Notes: a model not told the origin generated them from the letters alone. A DNA stretch of 64,000 nt from Kappaphycus alvarezii (GCA_002205965.3 NADL03000698.1:1-64000), one strand, 5' to 3'; positions 1-10,336 are shown, counted from the first letter of the stretch. Translations and numbers: made by a program.

Positions 1-1305
1 CTGTGGCGGATGGAACCGTCTCAAAATGCATGGGCACTGTTACAAGTTTCCGTGTTCTTTGGGACTCTAAAGTTGATGTAGACTTTCTCGTCATGCCTGC
101 TCCCTTTCGATGCAATCATTGGCTGTCCTACCATGGAAAGACTAGGGACCTGCATTGACTTGGGCAACCAAATCGTTTCAGTTAATGTTGACGGCAGAAC
201 CGTGAAGATGCCCCTGGATTTCGACAAAAGCACACATCCGGTAGATTTGAAAGAAACGGACAGTGAAGATTTCACTTCTAGCTATGACAGCGAAGATTCC
301 GAACCAACTAACACTTTCGGAAGTGGAGAAGGGTACGCTCGGGGGATACTGAACATGGCATGGGATGATTATGATTCTGGGTTTGAAACAGATGAAGACT
401 GGAATTCTAGGGTAGGTGTGACACCTGAATGTGTTTCTTTTTGCGATAATATCGAATCAAAGGACGGAATTCGGAGCATGAAAGAAGATTACAATTGCAA
501 GGAAAACAGGAATATATCGGATTCCATATCTGAAGATGTGAGCACGCCGGAAGAAGGTCCTTCAAAATTTGGAGGGAGAGGTCAAGAAGAAGACCGGCGC
601 CAAATGGCAGAAATTCAAGAAAAAGTACAGCACCTTCCAGCCCCCGCCTCAATGAAATATCCGACATTTAACATCTTCCGAAGTAATTGCATGGAGCGTT
701 CCGATTTAAGACAAGCAAGTGTACCGGTCACTCACTCATTTGAACTTACCGATACTCAACCAATTTACCACAGGCCTAGACGTCAACCGCCAAAATATGA
801 CCAATTTATCTCAGAGAATGTTACAAGTATGCTGGAAAATGATATATTCGGCCAGTTTCATCCCCATGGTCATTTCCAGTTGTGGTCGCACCAAAGAAGG
901 ATGGAAACTTCGCTTTTGCGTCGATTACCGACAACTGAACCAGAGAATGATACCGATCGATTTCCGATTCCAAATATGGAGGAAATCCTCGAGGACTTGA
1001 AGGACGGGAGATACTTCACCTCAATTGATCTTTACACTGGTTATTGGCAGATTCCATTGGATGAAAAATGCAAGGAAAAAACAACTTTTACCAGCAAAGC
1101 CGGTACATTCAGGTTCGAAGTGATGCCTTTTGGTCTCATGAATGCCCCAGCTACATTCCAAAGAATGATGAACGAGGTTTTGAAAGGACTTCCATTTGCA
1201 AGAGTTTATATCGATGATGTAGTGATATTCTCAAAAACCTTGGATCAGCACATATCGCATGTCAAGACTGTGGTGGAGAATAGCTGCGTACAGCCTGAAA
1301 ATTAA
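1..1305 (+). pseudogene. Protease end, linker and RT fingers/palm of copy A
   Basis: The first 130 bases match the C-terminal half of the aspartic protease of copy B, with the FDAIIGCPT motif of the retropepsin flap/end region at about 100-126. An acidic linker of roughly 150 residues follows. RT motifs are readable: the FTSIDLYTGYWQIPLD block at about 1,015-1,062, the MPFGLMNAPATFQ block at 1,122-1,160, and the catalytic YIDD at 1,207-1,218. Between about 843 and 950 the finger segment is out of frame relative to copy B and then returns to frame, so two compensating indels lie there. The frame is lost again near 1,283. It would be part of a gag-pol polyprotein acting in a virus-like particle. 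Confidence 0.85.
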
Positions 1306-2104
1306 GTTAAGCAAATGCTTCTTTGCGAAAACGTCTATCCAATTACTCGGTCATATCGTCGATCAAGAGGGAATTAAAGTGGATCCAGAGAAAACGAAAA
1401 AAATCAAGTTGGCACCAAGGCCCGCTTCAAAGACGGAGGTTCGAAGCTTCTTAGGACTGGCCTCATATTACAGGAGATTTATCAAAGATTTCGCCAAGAC
1501 TGCAGCACCGTTACATGCCAGCACAACAAAGAACGGAAAATTTTTATGGAACAAGGAAATGCAAACCGCATTTGAAGAGCTTAAAGATAAGCTATGTGTC
1601 CCCCAGTGCTCATGTATCCAGATTTCAAGAGACCATTTGTTGTGGAGACAGATGCCTCAGAACGGTCTTTGGGTGCCGTTTTGTCCCAAAAAGATGAAAA
1701 CGGAAGACTACACCCGGTTCAATTCGCAAGTCGCACTCTGAATGATGCGGAAAAGAGATACTCAGTCTGCGAAAAGAAGCGCTAGCTGTCGTCTTCGCAC
1801 TGAAAAAGTTTCGTGTTACCTTTTATCACTCGAGAAATTTGTCTTGATAACTGATCACCAGGCACTTAAGACAGCATTCCAAAAGAAAGATGTACATCAC
1901 CGCTTGGCCCGATGGCTCGACATTTTCGCAGAATATCGGTTTGAAATTGTGTATAGGCCCGGACGCAATAATCAGCCTGCCGATTACCTATCCCGCTTGA
2001 GGGATCCACTGATTCCAAATGAAAAAGCTTCCGAAACATCGTCGGAGTTGCCGAGGTGCAAGTGCCGAACAATAACGAGTACGAAGCTAATATTGACGGA
2101 CTAA
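1259..2104 (+). pseudogene. RT thumb and RNase H of copy A
   Basis: The frame resumes with the RT connection (LLGHIVDQEGIKVDPEK, then SFLGLASYYRRFIKDF), typical of Ty3/gypsy RT thumb. RNase H follows in shifted frames, with VVETDASERSLGAVLSQKDE at about 1,640-1,700 holding the first catalytic Asp. It continues with ITDHQALK at about 1,848-1,871 and YRPGRNNQPADYLSR at about 1,950-1,995. The segment is spread over three frames, so it is inactive as assembled. RNase H degrades the RNA strand during minus-strand DNA synthesis. Copy B carries the same region on the opposite strand with fewer breaks. Confidence 0.85.
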
Positions 2105-2126
2105 TTAAATTCCTGATGGACTAGAA

Positions 2127-3012
2127 ATGAGAAAGGTTGATATTGAACACAGAAATTGGGTACGCAGGAATCAAAAGGCTTTTACACTATGGAATGGGAA
2201 ACTCTTCCGACACACGAAAGCCGGTCCTCGACTAGTGGCCCCTTTGAAAGAAAGAATGAAGATCTTGAGGACTTTTCATGATGAGTTAGGGCATTGGGAT
2301 CTCGAAACAACCAAAAATTCATTACTGAGAGATTCTGGTGGCCCAGTATCCATAAGGACGTCTATAATTTCGTGAAAAGCTGTGACAACTGTCAAAAATT
2401 CACTCCGATACGAAAGTATAAGACAACCTAAGCTTCCAGTTTCCGCTCTCTTTGAAACCTTCTCAATTGACTTTGCCGGCCCATTCAAGGAAACCTCTTC
2501 CGGAAACAAATACCTCCTTATAGGGGTGGAACATCTTACTGGATGGCCAATAGCAGTTGCAGTTGAGGAGGCCAATGCTGAGTGGTCCTGAGATTCATCG
2601 AAAAAGAAATAATTGAACCGTTTGGTCTTCCAAAAAGGATCATCTCAGATAACGCCCTTTGTTTTACTGCAACTTCACTGCTTCGTTTCTTGGAAGAGAA
2701 AGGATTCAGCTGAAGACAGTTCTCGCATACGCTCCTATGTCAAACGGTAAAGCGGAGAGGATGGTTGGAACCATCAAACGAGCAATATCGAAAACTATGT
2801 CGGAGAATGAAATCCAGTGGGAAGATGCCTTACCAAAAGTGTTATACGGCTATCGTCGAAGAAGAGGAAGAAGCGGACGGTCACCATTCGAGCTAATGTA
2901 CGGAAGGGCTCCTAGAATGTTACAGAGAGACATGGAAACAAAATTATCGATGAAGAGAGTAGAGAAGTCGAACTACTGGCCACTGAAGGCTGGAGATCAC
3001 ACCGCGCGCTAA
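2127..3012 (+). pseudogene. Integrase of copy A
   Basis: The HHCC zinc-binding region begins around HDELGHWDLETTK (about 2,278-2,316) and its CDNCQKF end lies at about 2,383-2,403. The catalytic core has the first Asp in SIDFAGPFKE (about 2,464-2,493), the second in ISDN (about 2,640-2,652) and the Glu in NGKAERMVGTIKRA (about 2,743-2,784). The frame breaks near 2,340, 2,430, 2,590 and 2,660. The end matches copy B (RSPFELMYGRAPRM). The integrase would insert the element cDNA into the genome. No chromodomain follows; the two unknown domains described next take its place. Confidence 0.85.
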
Positions 3013-3079
3013 CACAGACAAGAAATAAGAATGAAGAGCCTCCAGTCCAAACTTTCCAGTCGGCTCTAAAGTACTTGTA

Positions 3080-3918
3080 GTACATGGAAAGCAATGCAGC
3101 AGGCTGTGAAGTGGCCGGCTTCCAAACAAAGTACTCGAATCCTTGCGTCGTCACGGAGGAAAGACACCCGCACTATAAGCTATGTTCAAGCTCAGGGAAG
3201 AGATCAAGGAGGGCCATCCATGCACGTCGTCTGTCCCTTACCATCAGAGGCCTGAAGAATTCCTTCTCACACAGGACTATGCGCAACCACGGGGCATACT
3301 CATCTTTAACTATAGAATGATTCCTATGGGAGGAAAAAGGGCCTGGGAATGGATCATCTCGATTACGCGTGACTACTACGAACTCCACGTAATCATCCAT
3401 TTCTACATTAATATATGCCTATGTTTTCGTACGTTGAACGGACCATTGCTACCTCAAGAAGATTTCCGACTATTATCAGAGTTCTATTCTCATTCCAAAA
3501 CGGAAGGTTCACGGAAGCAGGTCCAGAGTTTGTGGAAGTCATATATCATTACTCTATAGGAAGGTATGGAATGGTAGCTATCGGAGACTTGTCGCAAACA
3601 TATCTGAACATTATCCGTCCAGTTTACGTATTTCTCAAGAACAACCAAGATGTGCGACTGAGAGGTTACAGCTTGCCCCTGATATGGAATATCGACTGGT
3701 CCCGTATCCTCTATGGGAACCTTACGTTGCTCCGCTCAGAAACACAACCTCAGCTGAGACCAAGATCCTCCCGAGACCGTGATGATGATACGGCAGGACC
3801 ATCAAGTGATCGAGGCGGATCATCGAAGAGGGCAAGGCGTCGGGAGCAGCGAGGAAGATCGCCAAGAAGATCGCCCAAACACCGCCTAGTCTCCCAAGGG
3901 GAAACTATGCATCCTTAA
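3080..3918 (+). pseudogene. Post-integrase unknown domain D1 of copy A
   Basis: Downstream of the integrase is a domain of about 130 residues (about 3,340-3,735) that I do not recognise. Its signature is INICLCFRTLNGP, then an acidic ED pair, FSFQNG, PEFVEVIYHYSIGRYG, IIRPVYVF and a proline/tyrosine-rich end. It is followed by a basic, Arg/Ser-rich tail (about 3,750-3,880) that could bind nucleic acid. A frameshift near 3,470 splits it. In copy B the same domain is fused in one open frame to the end of the integrase. It resembles the second domain D2 immediately downstream, so the two look like an internal duplication. No function can be assigned. Confidence 0.7.
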
Positions 3919-3929
3919 TTATTGGACGG

Positions 3930-4372
3930 CTACCAATTAGACGTTGGCTTCGCGAAATGACAGAGGACCCTCGAGAAGCAGAAGTAATTTCCTTTTTGCC
4001 ATTAGTATTTGCATGTGCTTCCAGACCATTCACGGGGCGCACCTTACTCGTGAGGACTCAGTCCTTATGTTGCGAGTTTTTTTCTCCTTCAGATACCCGT
4101 TTCTGGACCCGTTGCCAGAAAAGTTTGCATACTACGTTTACTACCTCACATTTGGAAGGTTTGGAGAAGTGAAACGGGAGGAGCTCATTAGAGAACACTA
4201 TGAAACCATACGCCGAATCTACGAAACTCTTGACCAAGGAGATGAGCCGGTCATCGCACGGTACACACTCTCTCATCATATTGGAAATGAGCTACTACCA
4301 TATCCTTATAGTGAACCCTATACTCTCCCTGATGAATGGATAGAACTCCCACAAGAACAACAAGAGCAGTGA
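3930..4372 (+). pseudogene. Post-integrase unknown domain D2 of copy A
   Basis: This is the second copy of the domain in D1. Shared positions include ISICMCF (D1 INICLCF), HLTREDS, RVFFSFRYPF, PEKFAYYVYYLTFGRFG (D1 PEFVEVIYHYSIGRYG), IRRIYE and a PYPYSEPY end. An upstream extension (RRWLREMTED) matches RAWEWIISITRD of D1, but a frameshift at a run of T near 4,000 separates it. The coding region ends at TGA, 4,370-4,372, about 20 bases before the polypurine tract. The product is predicted to be soluble, with a Gln/Glu-rich end. Alternatives are a structural or targeting module, or an accessory protein; nothing in the sequence decides this. Confidence 0.7.
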
Positions 4373-4391
4373 CGAGCCGGGACGTTCGTCT

Positions 4392-4405
4392 TGAGCGGGA
4401 GGGCG
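4392..4405 (+). other. Polypurine tract of copy A
   Basis: The purine-rich run GAGCGGGAGGGCG lies directly before the first base of the 3' LTR, where plus-strand DNA synthesis of an LTR retrotransposon is primed. The equivalent in copy B differs by one base. Confidence 0.7.
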
Positions 4406-5123
4406 TGATGTGCGCAAATTCGCACACGAAAAATTTAGATGAGGACCATAATTGTATACAGTATTGGAACTGGGAAGATATTTTTACAGTTTTTGAATTT
4501 GCAAGATATTTTTAATTTGGGTGAGTGTGGCAAATTCATCGGTTGATTTTTTATTTTAGGACACGCTGTCATAGTGGATGTCAGTACAGTTCTAGGTTGT
4601 GGGTGATACTACGAGTGACTCTGAAAGGTCTATATAATGGCCACATCAATTCCCACCCCTGGCCGATGGGTGGCTGGCATGGGTATGGCACCTAGATATT
4701 TACCTTGAGGAAATATCTTCTAATGGTCTCTCTGGTTCACACGATTCCCGTGAATGCGTTTTATGGTATTTAGTATGTTTGATTGAGACTTTAGGATTAG
4801 CCGAAAGTCTATATAAGCTGAGTAAAGTGCTTCCTCCTTGAGAGGTCAAGCAAGTTGGCAGACAACTTCAGGTCAAGCTCCGAGTAGTAGGAAGTTGAGA
4901 GTCAACTTCAGACCCTAGAAAACTTTTTCCTAAGCTGGTCGCAGAGCATCAGTGGTAGACCCTGCCCCTTTTATACTTGCTTGTAGCCCTCTCAACTCTC
5001 TCCCATATACACTCCTTTTTATTTGTTCAACTATACCACGGTAGCACTTTTGTCGCTCGCAACACCTCCGTCTTGGGGTAGTTGGTTCTAAGTATCTCTT
5101 CTCCCGACGATTTACCCCTATCA
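4406..5123 (+). repeat. 3' LTR of copy A (family 1, 718 bp)
   Basis: The LTR starts TGATGTGCGC and ends CCCCTATCA, giving TGAT/ATCA terminal inverted repeats. It matches both LTRs of copy B in inverse orientation. Two TATA-box-like stretches (TATATAAT near 4,630 and TATATAAG near 4,812) are candidates for the U3 promoter. The flank after 5,123 is LINE coding sequence. Confidence 0.9.
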
Positions 5124-5706
5124 CCCTGCACGATACTTTCCCAGAATTCCGTGACAGTCCTCGGATCCCCAATCGGAACCTCTCAAAGCTGCCAGTCTTT
5201 TCTTGCCTCCCGCGTACATGCCATTTCCGAGGTTTGGTCGCGCATCTCCGGATTGAATGACCCTCAACTGGCTACCAACTACTGAGAAACTGTGCCAGTT
5301 CCTGCCGTCTGATCTATGTTCTTCGCTGCACCCCGCCGCATCTCACTCTTTCCGGAGCCCAAACCTTTGACTCTGGAATGCGAAGGGTGTTCGAAGACAT
5401 GCACCGTCGTCTCCCAGACAATGCCTGGCTCACCGCCCAGCTTCCACTCCGCATGGGAGGGCTCGGAATGCCCCTTACCGAAACCACCGCAGAGGCATGC
5501 TACGCTGGCTCTGTTCTCTCCTCCTACCCACTTCTTCGCCTCCTCCTCGGTGATTGCTTCCACGTCTCGGCCTTGATCTCAACGTCTCTCGCCTCTATCC
5601 GGGCCAAATACAGCCTCCCCGACAGTTTCTCCCCCCGTCGTCCTTTCTGGCCTCCGCGCCTCTTCTTCCCCCGGCCTGTCTTACTTCCAGACAACCGCTA
5701 CTGCTG

Positions 5707-5829
5707 AGATCTCAAAGGGGGGGAGCTTTGGGTGTTTTACTCTTGGAAGATATATCCGATCTATCCCATTTTTTTCCAGACAACCGCAATCGACTCAAAA
5801 AGGGTATACCGACACACAGATCTCAAAGG
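5707..5829 (+). repeat. SR1 short repeat, copy 1, with 12-bp target duplication
   Basis: A 99-bp insertion (5,719-5,817) in LINE remnant 1 is flanked by perfect direct repeats AGATCTCAAAGG at 5,707-5,718 and 5,818-5,829. Removing it restores the surrounding LINE reading frame. Its core (TTTGGGTGTTTTACTCTTGG, then AAGATATATCCGATCTATCC, then CAATCGACTCAAAAAGGG) recurs at least seven more times in the window. The long target duplication and small size are those of a SINE-like retroposon. AATCGACTC resembles a Pol III box B, but a convincing box A is not seen. Confidence 0.8.
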
Positions 5830-6701
5830 CGCTTCGCGCCAAACTTCTCTCTTCCGTCGACCTCTCCTCCCCGAAGGCTCCCGGCTACTCCGCTGGCCAG
5901 CTTGCGCCGCTTCTTCCCACGCCTCCCGTCCCTTCCAAAACCTCCCGCAGAGCCATCTCGGTACCCGGGCCGCTCCTGAAGTCTGGCGAACCATGGTTTG
6001 CCTCCGTCTTGGTGTCCCTCTGGCACACAAACTTGTACCTATTACGCCGCCGCCCATTTCCACACTGTCCCCACCCTGCATTCCTACGGACACCACGCCT
6101 CTGTCTGTCCCTGCGCAGGCGGCTCCATTCGGCGCCACAACTGTGTTCGCGACCGCCTCATTTCCGAAGTTTCACGCTTATCAATTGGGATTCGCCCTGT
6201 CCGGGAATGGACCTTCCCGCAAGACTTGCCCCGACCCTCCAACTCTCGCCGGCGCCTTAACATCTACATCCATGATGACCAGTTCTCTCCCGTCCCGCAG
6301 GGCTACGACGTCACTGTCATCAGCCCCCACTCCGCTCCATACGCCCAGCAGCGGATCCACACGCCCCTCGCTGCCTTACTGCATCTGAGCGCGCGAAAAT
6401 CTCCGCTATGGCCACCTCTGCTCCGAACAACGTATCGACTTCCACCCGACGGATTTCGATATATACGGGTCTGCCGGTCCCGGTGCCGAACGAGGTCTGT
6501 CCAGAATTGCTGAGTACATCGCCCTACGGAAAGGCAGCAGCCCTGCCTTCGAGCGCGATCGCTTGTTCACGATTATCAGCTCGCTCATACGACAACGAAC
6601 TTCTGTCGCGATCAACCGACGACAACTCAACCGTTCCTGGCTCGGATAGATTTTTCCTCTTTTGAGGGCCGCTAGCCCCCCCTTTCCTGCTTGGTAAATT
6701 C

Positions 6702-6720
6702 TTCTTCTTCTTCTTCTCCA
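6702..6720 (+). repeat. (TTC)n microsatellite
   Basis: About six TTC/TCT units end the untranslated tail of LINE remnant 1. I read it as that element's simple-repeat 3' end. The following 6,721-6,990 is pyrimidine-rich with no ORF I can assign. Confidence 0.6.
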
Positions 6721-6989
6721 ATCCTTGTTCACCAAACTCCGCCAGCTGAGCACCTCTCCTCACAGCCTCCGTCGCCATCTAGCCGTTCGCTCCCTCCAAC
6801 ACCTGTCCACATTCGGGGCTTACACCATTGTCCACCGTGCCATGAACCTCTAGCTGGACCGGACCACCTGGCCAACATACTTCCGTCAATCCTGGAACCC
6901 CACTCCTCCCTCCCTCCCACTCCAGCTTACTTCCCGCCATCCGCCACCCGTATCTACCATCAGCGACTTTCCCACCTTCTTAACCTCTG

Positions 6990-8445
6990 CTTTGCTTCAT
7001 GGCCACTGTAGAAGACTTCTTCTTCGCTGGTTCCTGCACTGATTCCCGTTCTGCTACCGTCGCTCCAGCACCCCACAAGGCGACCCCATCACCTACACAA
7101 CGCTCTCAAACTGCTTCGCCATTTAACGCTCTCCCGTCGACAACTCCAAACGCATTACACCGCCTTCACTCCCTTCGTTACGTATTAGCAACTTAGTCCC
7201 TCACCCTTTTGTTTCCCAATTTTTCGCAGGCCGCCAAAACGCAGTTCCCTGTCCAGAGCGAGCCTGGCTCCAAGCCTCTCTCCCCTTCTCTATGGGCGGT
7301 CTAGGTCTCCTGCAAACTTCAGACATTACCGAGGCTGCTTACGCAGCATCTGTAATTGATTCTTTTGCACTTATCTCCGATCTGCTCACTCTTTCCCATG
7401 ACCGCCACCTGGAAGAGATCCCTCGGTCTGCCATCTCGCTCTTATCCTCCCGCCACCCGCAGCTGTCTTCGTCGCTTACAGCTACGGCTCTTTTCGAGCG
7501 TTGTTCATCGCCGGTCCCCGGCGAAAGGCTCCAGTCTGCGATCACAACTGAACTCATGCTATCGAAGTTCGATAGGGTTGTTCTTGTTCGCGGCAGCCCA
7601 CGACCTAGCACGGCTCCTCTCCGTGCGCACATCCTCCGCCTCGTCTGTTTTCTCTTCGCTTCCTCACCCCCACCGCGGTACGTACATGTCCTCTTCTACG
7701 TGGAAAGTCGCTCTGGCTCTCCGTCTCGGCATCGCGCTATTCCCTGGATCTACTCGCTGTCCGGTCTGCTCCCGGTGCTCGGCCGACATCGCACCCGTCT
7801 TAGATCCAAGTGGTCAACACGCGTTGACCTGCAAATACGAAGACGGAATGACTCTTTGTCATCACATCCTCCGCAACGTTCTTGCCCGCTACTGCAAGGA
7901 AGTTGGGATCGTAGCCCTCGTCGAACATCCGCTCCTCTACCAGGTTCCCAACCCATCTGGGCATTCGGAGTCCCCCGCGCTACGAATGGACATTTACATA
8001 CCCGCTGCATACGGGCTTCACAGCACCGATATCGCTGTCGACGTTACTGTTGCCCACCCCTCTGCACGCCGCCACATTTCGCCAAGTACGGCTACCGCAG
8101 GCGCTGCCGCAACACTCGCAGAGCGCGAGAAACATCGTCATTACGGCACTTACTGCAACCAAAACGATATCCTCCTCTCCCCGTCGGGATTGATATCTAT
8201 GGCGCCTTGGGCGACGACGGCAAGGGTTTTTTCCGCCGCCTTGCTTCCTTCGCTGCTTCCCGTCGCGGTTCCTCCCTCAACAGGAGCTCCGCGACTTCGT
8301 TACCCGTTTTGGATTTAGTCTCCAAATAATGCAGGCGCGACAGATTCCTACCCGCCGCCCGCATCCGTAGTTAATTTATGAATACCCTCCGCGCGCTTCT
8401 GTGCGACATTGTACAACCAATAAAGATTTACCACCACCAGCCCTT
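6990..8445 (+). pseudogene. LINE remnant 2: RT trace, zinc finger, RLE and 3' end
   Basis: An RT motif B-like TPQGDPITY near 7,070 is followed directly by the post-RT block ASLPFSMGGLGLL (about 7,276-7,315), so the YADD region is deleted. The zinc-finger block CPVCSRC...GQHALTCKYEDG lies at about 7,759-7,845. A restriction-like endonuclease motif follows, with LRMDIYIPAAYGL and DIAVDVTVAHP at about 7,981-8,061. A frameshift near 8,185 moves the C-terminus to the VGIDIYGALGDDGKGFFRRL frame. The 3' untranslated end (ACATTGTACAACC, then AATAAAGATTTACCACCACC, about 8,406-8,439) recurs at 43,427-43,458 and, inverted, at 55,366-55,398. Confidence 0.8.
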
Positions 8446-8446
8446 A

Positions 8447-9110
8447 CGGGCACCCCGCAATGCTATGGCCCACGTCGGCCCATTGGTGTGGGTCCCTTCT
8501 TCAATAAACGTTCAACCCTCCATCGCAAAAGACGTTGACTGACGCAATCCATGAGGCAGTGCAAGAACGAATTCCTCTTGGGGATTCAGGAGGCAGGCGT
8601 TTCGCGCATCTATGGACCTCCCGGGAGCTAAGGAATGGGTGCATTGTCCCCCATGCCCCGGACTCCAACCAAGCATTGAACCTCGAGAATTCTCAGTGTG
8701 GCTTCAATACTACTGTAAAGTCCCACTTTTTCACCCTGGCACGCCATGCCCGAGGAGGAATTACCCGGAAACACTCGATGTACGTGGCGATCATCTCATG
8801 CACTGCTTGCATGGAGCCCACAGGATCAACCGACATGATCGCAAGAGTTACCGTCCTCGCGAAAGACCTCGCAAGGGCTGCTTGTCATCCTGTCGTAGAG
8901 CCATGCCACGGTCTCCACCACACGAGACCCGACATCCAAGCAATGGAGAGCAGCGGAGGGACTGACTTTTTGAAGTTACCTTCGTGAATCCCCTCGCTCC
9001 CTCCAACAGGACGGTGAGGGCCTTCAAATCCGATGTCCTATCTGAATGCGGCGCGAAATGCAGAGCAGAGAAGATATTAATCTTTTATCACGACCTCCAC
9101 CAGAGGTAGG
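8447..9110 (+). pseudogene. LINE remnant 3: zinc finger and RLE of a second LINE type
   Basis: The frame reads VWLQYYCKVPLFHPGTPCPR, then GDHLMHCLHGAHRINRHD (about 8,788-8,841), the C..GDH..C..HD pattern preceding an RLE domain. Shifted frames give VEPCHG, TRPDIQ (about 8,928-8,945) and FEVTFVNPLAP (about 8,968-9,000), the catalytic core pattern of such endonucleases. The motif style differs from LINE remnants 1 and 2, so this is a separate family. The preceding bases (CTTCTTCAATAAACGTTCAA near 8,493) may be another LINE 3' end. It has no intact reading frame. Confidence 0.65.
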
Positions 9111-9234
9111 CTCGTGCCTGTGCCAATCTCCACTCTTTGAGGTTGGCACCCGGGTGCATGTGCAGTGCTAAATGACGTGGCAACGAACGTAGCCGTGAGG
9201 GCATTGGAGACGTACGCAAAGGTTCGCGGGGTTT

Positions 9235-9432
9235 TGATGCAAAGGCACGGTGCAGCAGCCGTCATGTTGAATGCGGCCTGCTTGATGGCTGGCCTGAAGG
9301 TAGCCTTTCAGGGAGCGTAGTTTCTCCCCCATTACTATATCGGGATACCTTTTTGAGTCGATTGCGGTTTTCTTGAAAACTATAGGAAAGATCGGATATA
9401 TCATCCAAGAGTAAAACACACAAATCTTTCCC
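9235..9432 (-). repeat. SR1 repeat, copy 2
   Basis: This is a longer SR1 copy in inverse orientation. It includes GCAGCAGCCGTCATG, GCCTGCTTGATGGCTG, GGGAGCGTAGTTTC, TTTTTGAGTCGATTGCGG and GATCGGATATATC, in the same order as in the cluster at 10,870-11,290. It shows that the full SR1 unit is about 190-200 bp. The next stretch (9,433-10,002) holds no gene I can support. Confidence 0.7.
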
Positions 9433-10002
9433 CTTCATGTTGAAGCTATACTATTGAAAACAATCGCTGCCGGAAGTGTAGGGTATGTACTGTGAGTATG
9501 GGGTAAAAGATTTCGATTTGCTGCGAGTAGTGCCTGCATACTTGCGTTCAAACCATGACTCAGGCAACATATGTGGGGATAGGATCGGGTTTTCCTTCTT
9601 GGAAAGTATATACGAAGGATACATATGTAGTGCTGCACTGTCTGCCTTTAGAAATCCAGGTAGTCACTGTGCAATCATTTCTACACCTTGAGGTAACCCA
9701 GCCATCCCCATATAGAGAGAGTTACTCACCTGGACCGCGACCCCTCGTCTACTCTGTCTATTTCCATTTGTGATCACTAGCCGCTCGGCAATTGCCAACA
9801 TTCTCCTTCCCACTCACCATCACATTTTTATCTTCGATGCCAGAAGCTTAGCCACACGCAGCACCAATGACATCAAGGACAGGGCTGCTGATCACTCCTC
9901 CCTTACCTTATTCACAGTAAGGACGGCTCTTGTCACGATTTCAGCGCTGGACACCCTCTAACTGGAAATTGGAGGGTGCATGCTACGGTCCGCAGGCGCT
10001 TT

Positions 10003-10058
10003 GGCTTTGGAAGATCGGATATATTTTCCAAAAGTAAAACACCCAAACCTTTCTCCCT
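10003..10058 (-). repeat. SR1 repeat fragment, copy 3
   Basis: GATCGGATATATTTTCCAAA followed by AGTAAAACACCCAAACCTTT is the end segment of SR1. It lies just beyond the stop codon of the small secreted ORF (10,085-10,336, minus strand), so it may have replaced that gene's original 3' end. Confidence 0.65.
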
Positions 10059-10084
10059 TCGAGTTTCGGTCGGCCCAATTCCAC

Positions 10085-10336
10085 CTACAGAGACGGAGAT
10101 GCAAGGGCGGCGGCGGCCGCCTGACCCGGACCGGCAACGCCGAGAACAGAACCGATACCTTCAAGGGAACCGGCGGCGACACCGGACTCGGAATCAGCGG
10201 CGGCTCCTGCAGTGGTGGTTCCGTGGCTGTGGAAACCGGCCCCAGAGCTCAGAATACCGTGGATGCCGGAGCGAGAAACAGGGCTGGCGACAGCAGCTCC
10301 GACTAGGGCGAGAATAGTGGCGATCTTGGCAATCAT
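10085..10336 (-). CDS. Small secreted-type protein, hypothetical
   Basis: The ORF encodes 83 residues. The N-terminus MIAKIATILALVGAAVASP is a textbook signal peptide: a short charged start, a hydrophobic core and a small-residue cleavage site near Ala17. The rest is rich in Gly, Ala and Ser and has no cysteine or recognisable domain. The ATG lies in a favourable context (CAACCATGATTGCC), and the upstream bases look like an ordinary untranslated leader without repeat sequence. The end lies next to an SR1 repeat, and CTGTAGGTGG at the stop resembles a splice donor, so the true C-terminus may lie elsewhere. It could be a real small host gene, a truncated one or a chance ORF. GC content is higher than in the flanks, which favours coding. 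Confidence 0.45.
   Translation of the reverse strand: MIAKIATILALVGAAVASPVSRSGIHGILSSGAGFHSHGTTTAGAAADSESGVAAGSLEGIGSVLGVAGPGQAAAAALASPSL

Larger units (their letters stand above)
1..5123 (+). mobile_element. Ty3/gypsy LTR retrotransposon, family 1, copy A (3' part)
   Basis: The element enters from the left edge inside the protease and continues through reverse transcriptase (RT), RNase H, integrase and two extra C-terminal domains to a polypurine tract and a 3' LTR. The order protease-RT-RNase H-integrase defines Ty3/gypsy. It aligns collinearly with the complete minus-strand copy B (43,525-51,007). The 5' LTR and gag lie outside the window, so its target duplication cannot be checked. The reading frame is broken at several points, so this copy is not autonomous as assembled. 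The sequence just after its LTR is the post-RT region of a LINE, so the element inserted into that LINE. Confidence 0.93.
5124..6720 (+). pseudogene. LINE remnant 1: post-RT region, zinc finger and RLE end
   Basis: The remnant begins in the region after the RT catalytic core (VTVLGSPIGTSQ) and continues through LPLRMGGLGMPL (about 5,437-5,472), typical of the post-RT domain of non-LTR retrotransposons. A histidine/cysteine segment follows (GHHASVCPCAGGSIRRHN, about 6,090-6,143), the zinc-finger and RHN motif next to restriction-like endonucleases in R2-like elements. The C-terminus (FHPTDFDIYGSAG to RRQLNRSWLG, about 6,435-6,647) ends at TAG. The 3' tail runs into a (TTC)n tract, a common form of LINE 3' end. 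The 5' side is cut by copy A, and the frame shifts at several points. Confidence 0.75.

Noticed and set aside
7292-8329. 345-residue ORF as a host gene
   Set aside because: It overlaps LINE motifs in two frames; only parts of it match the LINE protein, so it is a frame-shifted LINE remnant.
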